This document shows, piece by piece, positions 8,424-17,224 of a stretch of DNA of 44,567 nt. The DNA is from Neobacillus kokaensis. GTDB lineage: Bacteria > Bacillota > Bacilli > Bacillales > Cytobacillaceae. The position numbers and the translations under genes were made by a program. Under the pieces are notes generated by a model. It was given only the letters and a program-made list of their open reading frames with translations, made no database searches and had not been told where the DNA came from. Within the stretch, counting starts at the first letter, position 1. Every line of letters begins with the position of its first letter. The stretch is taken from NCBI RefSeq assembly GCF_014656545.1, contig NZ_BNDS01000010.1, positions 62,611-107,177 on the forward strand, written 5' to 3'.

Positions 8424-9797
8424 ATGTTGAAAATTAATACGGAAGATTTTAAGCATATATCTGATTTTGACAATATTTTAATTGCAGATGAAAATGGAGT
8501 TATTCTATTTTTTGATTTAGCGGATTTAAAAGTATTAAAAGAAATATCTGTTAGACCTGAAGAGTTCATGGGAAAACACATTACCTCGTATTACAAAAAT
8601 CTCACCAATGAAAATAGTACGATTATGAATGTCATTAAAACAGGGAAAGCCATTTGTAATGTGAAACAGGAACTGATAACAAAAAGCGGCAACCTATTAG
8701 TTTCACTTAATTCTACATACCCAATTATTGAAAACGATAAAATTAAAGGTGCAATTGAATTTTCGAAGCATTTCTTTTCCAAAGAAAATATCCAATCCTT
8801 AGATCAATTTGCCAGCCACAAGGTTTTTCGAAAAAATAATACCATTTATACCATCGATAATATAATTACGACTAATCCAAAAATGGAAGCTATAAAAGAA
8901 AAAGTTAGAAAAATCTCCAAGACAGACTCTACCGTCTTGATTTACGGCCAAACTGGAACAGGGAAGGAAATGGTCGCACAATCCATCCACAATTTAAGTA
9001 ATCGATATAACGGGCCGTTTATCTCACTGAACTGTGGTGCCGTTCCGCCCAATTTATTAGAAAGTACCTTATTCGGCACTGTAAAAGGAAGTTTTACAGG
9101 GGCGATTGACAGCACCGGCTTATTTGAACAAGCTGATGGCGGCACGTTATTTTTAGATGAAATCAATTCCTTAGATTATTATCTTCAGGTCAAGCTCTTA
9201 AAAGCCATTGAAGAAAAAACAATTCGGCGAATTGGCGGCAGCAAAAATATTAGTGTTGACATAAGGGTCATATCAGCAACCAATGAAGACCCGGATAAGT
9301 TGGTTGCAGAGAAGCGACTAAGAGAAGATCTGTACTATCGCTTAGGGGTTGTGCAAATTGATCTACCGTGTTTAAGTGAAAGAAAAGAAGATATACAGGT
9401 ACTGTTAACAAACTTTATTGATTTTTACAATAATCACATGAATATTTATATTAGTGGTGCCGAACCAGAAGTTATGGAATGTTTTAATGCTTACAGCTGG
9501 CCTGGGAATATCAGAGAACTGAAGAACGCAGTAGAAACAGCTTATAATAATGCCTTGTCCGATAAAATAACTTTAGATGATATACCTAAAAGAATTAAGG
9601 AATATCGAAGGGCTCCTGATAATACACAAAAGGATAGAAAGATCTATTCATTAAAAGAAGCGGTCGAAAAATTTGAAAAAGAAATCATTGTGAAAGAATT
9701 ATCTTTAACAAATGGTAAAATAACTGCTGCTGCCAAAGGTCTGGGCCTTTCCAAGCAATTATTAAAATACAAAATGGACAAATATCAATTACATTAA
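8424..9797 (+). CDS. rocR: RocR-type sigma-54-dependent activator
   Basis: A 457-residue enhancer-binding protein. An N-terminal PAS-like sensor region (about 10-120, starting DFDNILIADENGVILFF) precedes a sigma-54 AAA+ domain. That domain has Walker A GQTGTGKE (175-182), the sigma-54 contact loop GSFTGA (222-227; usually GAFTGA), Walker B TLFLDEI (241-247) and LREDLYYRLGVVQIDLP (299-315). A Fis-type helix-turn-helix ends the protein (ITAAAKGLGLSKQLLKYKMDKY). Length is close to B. subtilis RocR (461), which activates arginine genes in response to ornithine or citrulline. It has its own transcript, flanked by terminators, with ribosome site AGGAGGGG (8413-8420). It is the only enhancer-binding protein gene in the window. 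Confidence 0.88.
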   Translation: MLKINTEDFKHISDFDNILIADENGVILFFDLADLKVLKEISVRPEEFMGKHITSYYKNLTNENSTIMNVIKTGKAICNVKQELITKSGNLLVSLNSTYPIIENDKIKGAIEFSKHFFSKENIQSLDQFASHKVFRKNNTIYTIDNIITTNPKMEAIKEKVRKISKTDSTVLIYGQTGTGKEMVAQSIHNLSNRYNGPFISLNCGAVPPNLLESTLFGTVKGSFTGAIDSTGLFEQADGGTLFLDEINSLDYYLQVKLLKAIEEKTIRRIGGSKNISVDIRVISATNEDPDKLVAEKRLREDLYYRLGVVQIDLPCLSERKEDIQVLLTNFIDFYNNHMNIYISGAEPEVMECFNAYSWPGNIRELKNAVETAYNNALSDKITLDDIPKRIKEYRRAPDNTQKDRKIYSLKEAVEKFEKEIIVKELSLTNGKITAAAKGLGLSKQLLKYKMDKYQLH

Positions 9798-9857
9798 TCC
9801 AACATTAAAACAATGGGATTTTATTATATACCGCTTTTAATTAATGTTATTTTTGAG

Positions 9858-9898
9858 AGCCGACAGTTAGTATAAAATCTAACTACTGTCGGCTTTTT
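9858..9898 (+). terminator. Rho-independent terminator after rocR
   Basis: AGCCGACAGT pairs with ACTGTCGGCT, with an additional inner TTAG/CTAA pairing, then TTTT. Confidence 0.9.
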
Positions 9899-9916
9899 GT
9901 TTGGGAGTAAAAAAAA

Positions 9917-10002
9917 TTTTACTAAAGGTAAAAATTTTTGACGAATATTGCGATTTTTTCAATAGTAAAATAGAAAACTCTGCTAATTTTTTCAATATTA
10001 AA
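9917..10002. promoter_or_regulatory. Candidate enhancer elements upstream of brnQ
   Basis: TTTTAC-TAAAG-GTAAAA is a palindrome at 9917-9933. Two direct repeats follow, ATTTTTTCAATAGTAAA (9953-9969) and ATTTTTTCAATATTAAA (9986-10002), identical at 16 of 17 positions and starting exactly 33 bp apart (about three helical turns). They lie roughly 90-140 bp upstream of the -24 element, as expected for an activator of sigma-54 RNA polymerase. They do not resemble the GCAAAAT/ATTTTGC sites at rocA. The rest of the 423-bp gap between rocR and brnQ is AT-rich and holds only the rocR terminator, this region, the promoter and the leader. Confidence 0.5.
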
Positions 10003-10092
10003 CCAATTTATAATCCTGCGATTATATGGAAATAACTGATTTTAATATAATTTTCATATAAAATCTATATTTTTCTACAAAATTCGAAAAGT

Positions 10093-10108
10093 TGGCACAT
10101 ATATTGCA
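10093..10108 (+). promoter_or_regulatory. Sigma-54 (SigL) -24/-12 promoter of brnQ
   Basis: TGGCAC (10093-10098), five bases, then TTGCA (10104-10108), matching the sigma-54 consensus. The brnQ start codon is 113 bp downstream. Confidence 0.88.
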
Positions 10109-10187
10109 AATACATTATTGAGGGCGCTTAAAACAAAAAATTTGTTAACCCTTTGTAAGGCTGACGGAATTAAAACGGAGGTAAAAA

Positions 10188-10193
10188 ATGTAA
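10188..10193 (+). other. Start-stop codon pair in the brnQ leader
   Basis: ACGGAGGT, a near-perfect ribosome-binding site, sits at 10175-10182, and at good spacing follows ATG TAA (10188-10193): a start codon directly followed by a stop. It is in frame with, and 33 bp upstream of, the brnQ ATG; a second in-frame TAA sits just before that ATG. A minimal upstream ORF that affects brnQ translation or mRNA decay, or a decayed earlier start site, are both possible. Confidence 0.4.
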
Positions 10194-10220
10194 ACGATTT
10201 CGCAAGAAAGAGGTGTTTAA

Positions 10221-11549
10221 ATGAAAGAAAATAAAATTATTCAACATACGATCATCATTGGTTTTGCATTATTTGCTGTATTTTTTGGTGCAGGCAACTT
10301 GATTTTCCCACCTACAATTGGACTTGCCTCAGGGACCAACTGGCTTCCCGCATTGATAGGATTTTGCATAACAGGAATTGCTTTACCACTGTTAGCTGTT
10401 ATCGCGATTTTAAATGTTGGCGGAAAATTTGAGGATTTAACAAAACCGATCAGTCCTTGGTTTTATAAAATCTTTAATCTTTTGTTAATGGTGGGAATTG
10501 GAATGTTTGTAACCATTCCACGCATGGCAGCAACAACACATGAATTAGGGGTTAAAACATTAATCCCACAAGTCCCTTCAGTTGTGACTATTTTCGTTTT
10601 CTTTGCAGTAACATTTTATTTTGCCATGGATAAGTCGAATGTCATTGATAAAATCGGAAAGTTTCTTACCCCGCTTTTAGTTATCATTCTAACATTTATT
10701 GTGATTAAAGGAGTTTTCGATCCAATCGGTTCACCAATTTCAACAGAGTTAAAAAATCCGTTCTCCAATGCCTTTATTAATGCTTATCAAACGGGTGACG
10801 TAGTTACTGGTATTTTTTGTGCCCCCATTATTATCGCGGCGATTATTGGTCATGGATATAAGGGAGCATCGATGAAAAAGGTAGCCATTTCCGCCACTGC
10901 GATCGCCGGTATAGGCTTATTGGTTGTCTACGGAGGTTTACTATATCTTGGAGCAGCCGGCAGCGGCTTATATCCAAATGATATTGAAAGTACAGCACTA
11001 GTTTCCGCATTAATTAACCGGTTATTAGGAAGCTACGGGGCTGTCCTGCTGGCCATTACGATTGCACTTGCCTGTCTAACCTCTGCGATCGGTGTAACAG
11101 CTGTCATTGGCGACTTTTTAAGAGATATATCTAATAACAAAATTAGCTATCGGAACGGAGCATTGCTTGTTTGTGTGGTCGGTGCAGCGATTGGAATGCT
11201 TGGTGTTGAAAAAATTATTAATTATACATTGCCAATTTTCCTTGCATTATATCCAGTTGCGATTGTTCTAGTATTTTTAGGAGTATTTCATAAAGTTATT
11301 CCCAATCCTGGGAGCTATCGTGGAGCCATCCTGTTAACATTTATTGTGAGTTTATTTGAAACATTAGGCGCCATCGGAATTAAAATCCCAGCTGCTTTAA
11401 ATTTCATTCCATTTCTGCCATTCAGTGCAAACGGCTTTTCTTGGCTGGTACCAGCAATTATCGGTGCTGTCTTCGGAACAATGATTTATAGGTTAGGTTC
11501 AAAAAAACACAATCAAGTTTCCTTTATTGAACCTGAAAAACATTCTTAA
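10221..11549 (+). CDS. brnQ: Branched-chain amino-acid:cation symporter (LIVCS family)
   Basis: A 442-residue membrane carrier with about 12 hydrophobic segments, importing leucine, isoleucine and valine with Na+ or H+. The family pattern at the N-terminus is present: GFALFAVFFGAGNLIFPP, then GLASGTNWLPALIGF. Later segments include LACLTSAIGVTAVIGDF and LPIFLALYPVAIVLVFLG. Start ATG 10221 has a modest ribosome site (GAAAGAGGTG). It is driven by a sigma-54 promoter, which ties uptake to the SigL regulon; in B. subtilis SigL also controls branched-chain amino-acid degradation (bkd) through BkdR. No clear terminator follows, so readthrough toward the symporter pair is possible. Confidence 0.92.
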   Translation: MKENKIIQHTIIIGFALFAVFFGAGNLIFPPTIGLASGTNWLPALIGFCITGIALPLLAVIAILNVGGKFEDLTKPISPWFYKIFNLLLMVGIGMFVTIPRMAATTHELGVKTLIPQVPSVVTIFVFFAVTFYFAMDKSNVIDKIGKFLTPLLVIILTFIVIKGVFDPIGSPISTELKNPFSNAFINAYQTGDVVTGIFCAPIIIAAIIGHGYKGASMKKVAISATAIAGIGLLVVYGGLLYLGAAGSGLYPNDIESTALVSALINRLLGSYGAVLLAITIALACLTSAIGVTAVIGDFLRDISNNKISYRNGALLVCVVGAAIGMLGVEKIINYTLPIFLALYPVAIVLVFLGVFHKVIPNPGSYRGAILLTFIVSLFETLGAIGIKIPAALNFIPFLPFSANGFSWLVPAIIGAVFGTMIYRLGSKKHNQVSFIEPEKHS

Positions 11550-11671
11550 TCATTAGCTTTTAAAGAAGAAGGACATACTAGAACTTAATTCCCATGAAGA
11601 CACTCAAGTTCATGTAAAACAAACGTAAAAGAGCAAAGAGCCGTTTTAAAAAAAATATCCAATTTAAAGTG

Positions 11672-11705
11672 AAAAGGGGTGGAGTTAAGCCTTTTAACCT
11701 CTTTT
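11672..11705 (+). terminator. Hairpin between brnQ and the symporter pair
   Basis: AAAAGGGGT (11672-11680) can pair with ACCTCTTTT (11697-11705), with one G-T wobble and a 16-base loop containing a further GTTAA/TTAAC pairing. A weak terminator or leader hairpin. The remaining 11550-11778 region is AT-rich with no sigma-54 or clear sigma-A promoter seen. Confidence 0.35.
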
Positions 11706-11778
11706 CTTAAATATAAGAATCAGAATATTACACAAAATGGGCATATTCTGTAAAACCACAAAAATGGGAGGACGATTT

Positions 11779-11982
11779 ATGAAACCAATTTATTTTCTTG
11801 CACTAATTCCCGTTATTGCTTTATTAGGGGGACCATTTTGGGCTAATAGTATGACGCCATATATATTAGGAATGCCATTGTTCTTTTTTTGGAATTTCTC
11901 TTGGCTGATTCTTACATCACTTGTTGTTTTTCTAATATATAAGCTAGATCCAATTAACAAAGAAGAAGGGAGTGAAGAATAA
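11779..11982 (+). CDS. DUF3311 small membrane subunit of a symporter
   Basis: A 67-residue protein with two hydrophobic segments (about 5-24 and 30-56) and a charged tail DPINKEEGSEE. It belongs to the DUF3311 type that is encoded just before sodium:solute symporters, as in the B. subtilis yhjC-yhjB pair. Start 11779 is chosen for the upstream GGGAGGA; an in-frame ATG at 11737 has no ribosome site. The stop overlaps the start of the next gene (TAATG), so the two are translationally coupled. It is probably an accessory subunit; its exact role is unknown. Confidence 0.8.
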   Translation: MKPIYFLALIPVIALLGGPFWANSMTPYILGMPLFFFWNFSWLILTSLVVFLIYKLDPINKEEGSEE

Positions 11983-13457
11983 TGAACATCACGCTTGTAA
12001 TCATTTTTGGATTTTTAGCATTTGTTTTATTTTTAGGTATACTGGCAAGACGAGGGAAAGATATGGACTTAGAACAATGGACGGTCGGCGGCCGCGGATT
12101 TGGCTCCATTCTTGTCATGATTCTTTTAGCTGGTGAGATTTATTCAACCTCTACCTTCTTAGGAAACAGCGGCTGGGCCTATGGTATCGGTGGTCCGGCT
12201 TTATATGGATTAGCCTTTGCTGCTTTAGGTTATTTGTTCTCCTATTGGGTTTACCCAGCGGTGTGGAGATATGGTACGAAACATAGGTTAGTATCGCAAG
12301 CAGATTTTTATGTGAAAAAGTACAACAGTCCAATTTTAGGAGTAATTGTGTCCATTGTAGGTGTACTGGCACTTATTCCATTTTTAGTTCTGCAGTTAAA
12401 AGGATTGGGCATTATTGTTTCTACAACATCCTATGGGGCTATTTCTCCAACTATTGCAGTTTGGATTGGAGCAATTGCAGTTACGGTATATGTCATGATT
12501 TCAGGGATTCATGGATCTGTTTGGACAGCTGTATTAAAGGATATAATGATTGCTGGTGTTGCATTATTCTTAGGCATTTATATTCCGATCCATTATTTTG
12601 GCGGTCTCCAGCCAATGTTTGAAGCAGTTGATGCTGTAAAGCCTAATTTTCTAACGCTTCCCTCACAAGGGATGGGGGCATCTTGGTTTATTTCAACAGT
12701 TATTTTAACAACGCTTGGTTTTTATATGTGGCCGCAAACGTTTGGATCTGCATATGCAGCCAAAAATGCGAAGACATTACGTAAAAACGCCTTTATTCTT
12801 CCGCTTTATGGGGCATTGTCTATCGGCGTCTTGTTCGTAGGGTACACGGCGATAGTGCAAGTTCCTGGGCTGCAAGGGCCTGAGATGGACCTTGCCCTAT
12901 TAAAACTTTCCATGAAAACCTTTGACCCGTGGTTTGTTGGAGTAATTGGCGCCGCCGGCTTACTAACAGCACTTGTTCCTGGCTCCATGATCTTAATGAG
13001 TTCGGCAACATTGTTGGCGAAAAACGTTTATAAACATTTTGTCCCGTCAACAACGGATCAACAAATTATCTCGATTGCGAAAATTCTTGTTCCGGTTCTA
13101 GCGCTGATTGCCGTTTACTTCACGTTAACAGGAGGCAATACAATCGTTGCATTGTTATTAATGGGTTACAGTATGGTAACTCAATTGGCTCCATCTTTCT
13201 TTGCAAGTTTAATGAAAAATAAATTTGTTACAAAGCAAGGTGCCATAGCTGGAATCATTGCTGGTTTAGCAATTGTCGGCTATACCACGTTGACAAAAGC
13301 AACCATTGGAACACTTTTCCCGGCATTTCCTCAAGTAATTAAGGATTTAAATGTCGGCTTAATCGCCGTATTAATCAATATCATCGTCATGATCGGCGTT
13401 AGTCTTGTAACGAAGGCAGCATCTGCTCATGGCGAAGAAGAAATAGAAGCAGCCTAA
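11982..13457 (+). CDS. Sodium:solute symporter (SSS family)
   Basis: A 491-residue integral membrane transporter with about 13 hydrophobic segments. SSS features include the N-terminal LARRGKDMDLEQWTVGGRGFG, then GEIYSTSTFLGNSGWAYG and the mid-protein WPQTFGSAYAAKNAKTLRKNAF. Length and coupling to a DUF3311 gene match the YhjB type of B. subtilis. The substrate cannot be read from the sequence; an organic or amino acid is plausible given the catabolic neighbours. It lies downstream of brnQ with a 229-bp gap, so co-regulation by SigL is possible but unproven. A terminator follows. Confidence 0.88.
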   Translation: MNITLVIIFGFLAFVLFLGILARRGKDMDLEQWTVGGRGFGSILVMILLAGEIYSTSTFLGNSGWAYGIGGPALYGLAFAALGYLFSYWVYPAVWRYGTKHRLVSQADFYVKKYNSPILGVIVSIVGVLALIPFLVLQLKGLGIIVSTTSYGAISPTIAVWIGAIAVTVYVMISGIHGSVWTAVLKDIMIAGVALFLGIYIPIHYFGGLQPMFEAVDAVKPNFLTLPSQGMGASWFISTVILTTLGFYMWPQTFGSAYAAKNAKTLRKNAFILPLYGALSIGVLFVGYTAIVQVPGLQGPEMDLALLKLSMKTFDPWFVGVIGAAGLLTALVPGSMILMSSATLLAKNVYKHFVPSTTDQQIISIAKILVPVLALIAVYFTLTGGNTIVALLLMGYSMVTQLAPSFFASLMKNKFVTKQGAIAGIIAGLAIVGYTTLTKATIGTLFPAFPQVIKDLNVGLIAVLINIIVMIGVSLVTKAASAHGEEEIEAA

Positions 13458-13506
13458 AAGAAAGATAAAGGATGGTTCTTTTGTTTCCTCGTTATCAAAA
13501 TTTACG

Positions 13507-13534
13507 GAAGCCTTGTTACAGCAAGGCTTCTTTA
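13507..13534 (+). terminator. Rho-independent terminator after the symporter pair
   Basis: GAAGCCTTG / CAAGGCTTC, nine perfect pairs, six-base loop, then TTTATTT. Confidence 0.85.
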
Positions 13535-13616
13535 TTTATTTTTCATAAATATTATGGCATGATATCAATAGACTGATAATTTCGATAAATATATATATCA
13601 TGGAGGAAGGAGTCTG

Positions 13617-14564
13617 ATGTATTTGTTGAATGATATTGGAGTCACGCAGGTGACGATTCCCTTGCCCTTCCGCTTAAACCATGTGAATTGTTTTATAGCG
13701 GAAGGTTCTCGAGGCTGGATAATTATCGATACCGGCTTAAACAATGAAGTATCCAGGGACATATGGAAACCATATATTGAAAAGCACGAGATTTCCACAA
13801 TTATTCTCACCCATCTTCATCCGGATCATTATGGGTACGGGGGAACGCTGCAGCGATTAACGAATGCAGACGTATGGATGACGAAGGTGGATGATATTGC
13901 GGGGACCACTTTTTGGGAACCTGAATCGCTCGCAAAGGTGAAGCAGCACTACGACACATGCGGCATTCCTGAACAAGGAGCGGATGAGTTAACAAGTGAT
14001 GAAGGAAGCTTTTTTCCGAGAGTGAAACCATATCCCTTAGTGTCAAAACATCTAGAAGAGGGTGAGAAAATTCTATTCGGAAAGTATGAATATGATGTAA
14101 TTTTTACACCTGGTCACTCTGATGGTTTAATATGCTTGTATAACAAAGAGAACAGCATCCTATTTTCAACAGACCATATTTTACCTAAAATCACCCCGAA
14201 TATTTCGTATTGGTTTCGCGGCATTCCTAATCCGCTTGAGGCGTTCTTTAATTCTTTGAAAAAAATTGAATTGTTGGATGCGGAGTATGTGATTCCGTCA
14301 CACGGCATCCCTTTTCAAAACGCCAATAAGAGAATCGCTGAATTAATTTCTCATCATCACGACCGTTTACATGAGGTCTATAAATATATCAAAACTCCTG
14401 CAACTATTTATCAGGTCTCTAAGCAGCTGTTTAAAAGGCCATTAACGACGCATGAAATGCGCTTTGCAATGGGAGAAACGATTGCTCATTTAGAGTATTT
14501 ATACTACAGCAATCAGTGTGAAAAATGTTTAGAAAATGGTGTATGGTATTACAATGCTATTTAA
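13617..14564 (+). CDS. Metallo-beta-lactamase-fold hydrolase
   Basis: A 315-residue soluble MBL-fold hydrolase. The metal-binding HxHxDH motif is THLHPDHYG (about 64-72); further ligands are GHSDG (about 167-171), TDH (about 188-190) and a C-terminal SHGIP (about 225-229). An added C-terminal helical region resembles the winged-helix extension of LACTB2- or YqjP-like members. Start 13617 follows GGAGGAAGGAG. It is a single-gene unit between terminators. The substrate is unknown; thioester, lactone or nuclease-like activity all occur in relatives. Confidence 0.85.
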   Translation: MYLLNDIGVTQVTIPLPFRLNHVNCFIAEGSRGWIIIDTGLNNEVSRDIWKPYIEKHEISTIILTHLHPDHYGYGGTLQRLTNADVWMTKVDDIAGTTFWEPESLAKVKQHYDTCGIPEQGADELTSDEGSFFPRVKPYPLVSKHLEEGEKILFGKYEYDVIFTPGHSDGLICLYNKENSILFSTDHILPKITPNISYWFRGIPNPLEAFFNSLKKIELLDAEYVIPSHGIPFQNANKRIAELISHHHDRLHEVYKYIKTPATIYQVSKQLFKRPLTTHEMRFAMGETIAHLEYLYYSNQCEKCLENGVWYYNAI

Positions 14565-14602
14565 AACCATTCCCAGCCTGAATTTGGTTGGGAATGGTTT
14601 TT
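14564..14602 (+). terminator. Rho-independent terminator after the MBL hydrolase
   Basis: A 12-bp stem AAACCATTCCCA / TGGGAATGGTTT followed by Ts; the stem begins at the last base of the stop codon. Confidence 0.9.
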
Positions 14603-14793
14603 CTGTTTGCTGGCTAATTGAAATATACATTACATATTGACTAAAGAGGTCTTCTTCCGTCATGACTAACGTATTTTAAGAATATACTGTTTTACTACAA
14701 ATAACGCTTCATCTTTTACCTCAGCATTATTAATCTATGAAAAATCCCTGCTAACAACAATGAAAGAACACCCAAGAAGGGGAGGGGAATCTG

Positions 14794-17199
14794 GTGAAAA
14801 AGCTCCGTTGTCTTCCTTCTTTTACCGCTATTTTTCTTCTATTTCTATCTGTTTTATTGCCATTGTCATCCTATGCTAAATCTACAGATGAAATGCAGGC
14901 CAGTACAGTATTGATTACTTGCGGCGATTTAAACGGTGCTTATGGAATGGGCACAGGCTTTGTTATTGGGAATTCGGACCACGTTGTAACCAATCACCAT
15001 GTCATTTCATGTGCTGAACAGGGCGGTCCTGTCAACATCGTTCTAGAAATTGGTATTATTATACCTGCAGAGGTCATTTGGTCTTCAGCTGTCAAAGATT
15101 TGGCTGTCCTTAAAACTGAAAAAGCGCTTGACCGGCCGGCAGTTACTTTTACAAGGTCAAAGGATGTGAAAGTAGCCGACCGTGTGTATGTAATGGGTTT
15201 TCCCGGTGCAGCCATTGACCAGCGCTTAATTGATCCCTCCACAATCGCTACAGTAAAGGTGTCACAAGGAATTATCAGTGCCAAAGTAAAATCAAAGGAT
15301 GGAGTTGAACTGTATCAAACAGATGCCCCGATCAATCCAGGAAATTCAGGAGGTCCATTATTTACAGAAAACGGTGCAGTTATTGGAATTAACAGTGCCG
15401 CTTCACTCGTTGCAGGTGTTGTCCTTGGTGAGGATGGAAGAGGAAAGACAGAACGCATTCGTTTAGGTGATAATATCGGCTGGTCGATTCAGGCTGATGA
15501 ACTATTAGAAGAGCTTGACAGGTTAGGAATTCAATACAAAACGGAAGGACGTCAAGTTAAATCAGAATCATCTGACGGGGCACCGATCATTTTTTATTCG
15601 GCCATGATTGGCTTAGGCGTCCTTGCGGTATTAATTGCTGTTTTGGCACTTATTCTAACCTTAAGAAAAAAAGGAAGGGAAATTGTCAAAGAGGAGCGTT
15701 TATTATCAGAATCATTGCAGGATGAAAATCCAGTTAGGGAGCAAAACATTACGACAGTTTCCCAAGAGCCTACTCATATTCCGCAGACAGCACCGGTAAA
15801 GAAGAAAGATACATGGATTGTCATTACCGCCATTATTAGTGGTTTTGCAATTTTTGTTATCCTGATGTTAGGTTTTTTATATGTCATTGGCAGTTTAGCC
15901 CCTTCCTACGAAGAGGAGAAACCCGAAAATGTTTTGAAAAACAATCTAGAAAAAAATCCGATTGACCAATCAGTAAAGGTAACCGTTCCATTACTTTATG
16001 ACCTTACAGAAGAAGAAGCCAAAATAGAACTGGAAAAGGCTGGGTTGAAACTTGGTATAGTGAAGCAGCAAAAGGATTTACTTTCGAAAAAAGGGCATGT
16101 TATTAAACAATCCATTGATTACAAATCTACAATCGCCAAAAATACAGCAGTAGATATTATCCTCTCAAGCGGTGTAGAACTCCCAGTTGATGCGAATAGC
16201 CTTCAACAGCAGGGAATGGGAATGGTCAATCAGTACTGGGACCAGGCAGATGCGTTATTTAAACAGCGGAAATGGGAAGCGGCACTTAAACTTTACATTC
16301 AAGCTAGGGACATGGCAAACATCCTAGGGAATACGGCGGGAAATAGTTCGAACCTACTTGGAGATGCCCGTTTTGCTGAGGCTCAGATTGCCGATTCAAT
16401 GGCCATTGTAAAAATTGAATTAGGGCATCCTTATCATGCATTTCAGGACGCCGAAGATAGTGTAATCATTTTGACAGAGCTTAAGGACAAAAAATTGCTT
16501 ACAAATGTAAAAGTGTTAGGCAGCGGGTACGGAAATTTAGCATGGTGTCAGCTCCTCAATCATATGCCGGATGATGCATTGAATTCGCTTCAGTTGGCTA
16601 AAGAATATAATCCAAAAAGTCCGCTTTTAGAGGTCACCTTCGCACATGTTAAATTATTGACCAACCATTTCGGCGAAGCCTTTAAACTTTACCGGGTCAA
16701 TAAAGACCTTGAGCAAAATGGGGTAAAAATATCCAATGTTATTGCCGATGATTTTTCAAAACTGAAAAAAGCTGGATATCCAGCTGAAAAAATGATCATG
16801 ATTCATGATGTGGTGTTGGGGAAAGGAAAAGGGGCTGGAAACAATCTTGATGAGATTAAACGTACGGTGTATTTTCAAACATTAGCCGAGCTGGCGGGAG
16901 ATTTGGAAGGATATATGAGTACGTACCAGTTGGATAAAGGTTCCGCAGAATATAAAGCGCTTTATGAAAATTACAAACAGCTGTTTAATACGTTTACCTT
17001 TAAGGAAGCCGTTGTTAAAGACATAGGTGCTGCAATGGAAGAAAATGATGAAGCAACAGTTAAGGCAACCAAATTTTTCAAATATACGGACGGGACGAAA
17101 GAATATGAGGAAGAGGTTACGTATAAATTCACTTTGAACAAAACAAATGGATCGCTTCCTTGGCAAATCAGCCAATTTGAAGTGATTAAAAAAGATTAA
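14794..17199 (+). CDS. Membrane serine protease with PASTA and TPR-like domains
   Basis: An 801-residue multi-domain protein. A signal peptide (1-28, ending SSYA) leads an HtrA-like trypsin domain with the full triad: H69 (TNHHV), D102 (KDLAVL) and S185 (NPGNSGGP). Where HtrA would carry a PDZ domain there is instead a membrane segment (about 264-290), a charged loop of about 50 residues, a second membrane segment (about 341-367), one PASTA-like repeat (about 396-459, starting VTVPLLYDLTEEEAK) and a helical TPR-like region (about 475-660). Protease and PASTA/TPR parts would both face outside. The GTG start at 14794 has AAGGGGAGGGG upstream. It is a monocistronic unit. PASTA domains bind peptidoglycan or muropeptides in other proteins; a cell-envelope surveillance role is inference. 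Confidence 0.8.
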   Translation: MKKLRCLPSFTAIFLLFLSVLLPLSSYAKSTDEMQASTVLITCGDLNGAYGMGTGFVIGNSDHVVTNHHVISCAEQGGPVNIVLEIGIIIPAEVIWSSAVKDLAVLKTEKALDRPAVTFTRSKDVKVADRVYVMGFPGAAIDQRLIDPSTIATVKVSQGIISAKVKSKDGVELYQTDAPINPGNSGGPLFTENGAVIGINSAASLVAGVVLGEDGRGKTERIRLGDNIGWSIQADELLEELDRLGIQYKTEGRQVKSESSDGAPIIFYSAMIGLGVLAVLIAVLALILTLRKKGREIVKEERLLSESLQDENPVREQNITTVSQEPTHIPQTAPVKKKDTWIVITAIISGFAIFVILMLGFLYVIGSLAPSYEEEKPENVLKNNLEKNPIDQSVKVTVPLLYDLTEEEAKIELEKAGLKLGIVKQQKDLLSKKGHVIKQSIDYKSTIAKNTAVDIILSSGVELPVDANSLQQQGMGMVNQYWDQADALFKQRKWEAALKLYIQARDMANILGNTAGNSSNLLGDARFAEAQIADSMAIVKIELGHPYHAFQDAEDSVIILTELKDKKLLTNVKVLGSGYGNLAWCQLLNHMPDDALNSLQLAKEYNPKSPLLEVTFAHVKLLTNHFGEAFKLYRVNKDLEQNGVKISNVIADDFSKLKKAGYPAEKMIMIHDVVLGKGKGAGNNLDEIKRTVYFQTLAELAGDLEGYMSTYQLDKGSAEYKALYENYKQLFNTFTFKEAVVKDIGAAMEENDEATVKATKFFKYTDGTKEYEEEVTYKFTLNKTNGSLPWQISQFEVIKKD

Positions 17200-17224
17200 A
17201 AGACAAGGGGGCACCTTGTCTTTT
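17198..17224. terminator. Bidirectional terminator between convergent genes
   Basis: AAAAGACAAGG / CCTTGTCTTTT, 11 perfect pairs with a five-base loop, A-rich on one side and T-rich on the other. It overlaps both stop codons (the protease gene on plus, the GH18 gene on minus). Confidence 0.9.

Noticed and set aside
12151..12372. Antisense ORFs within large genes (for example here, opposite the symporter)
   Set aside because: These have no ribosome sites, lie wholly inside well-supported genes, and their products look like nothing known. Many similar ones were dropped.
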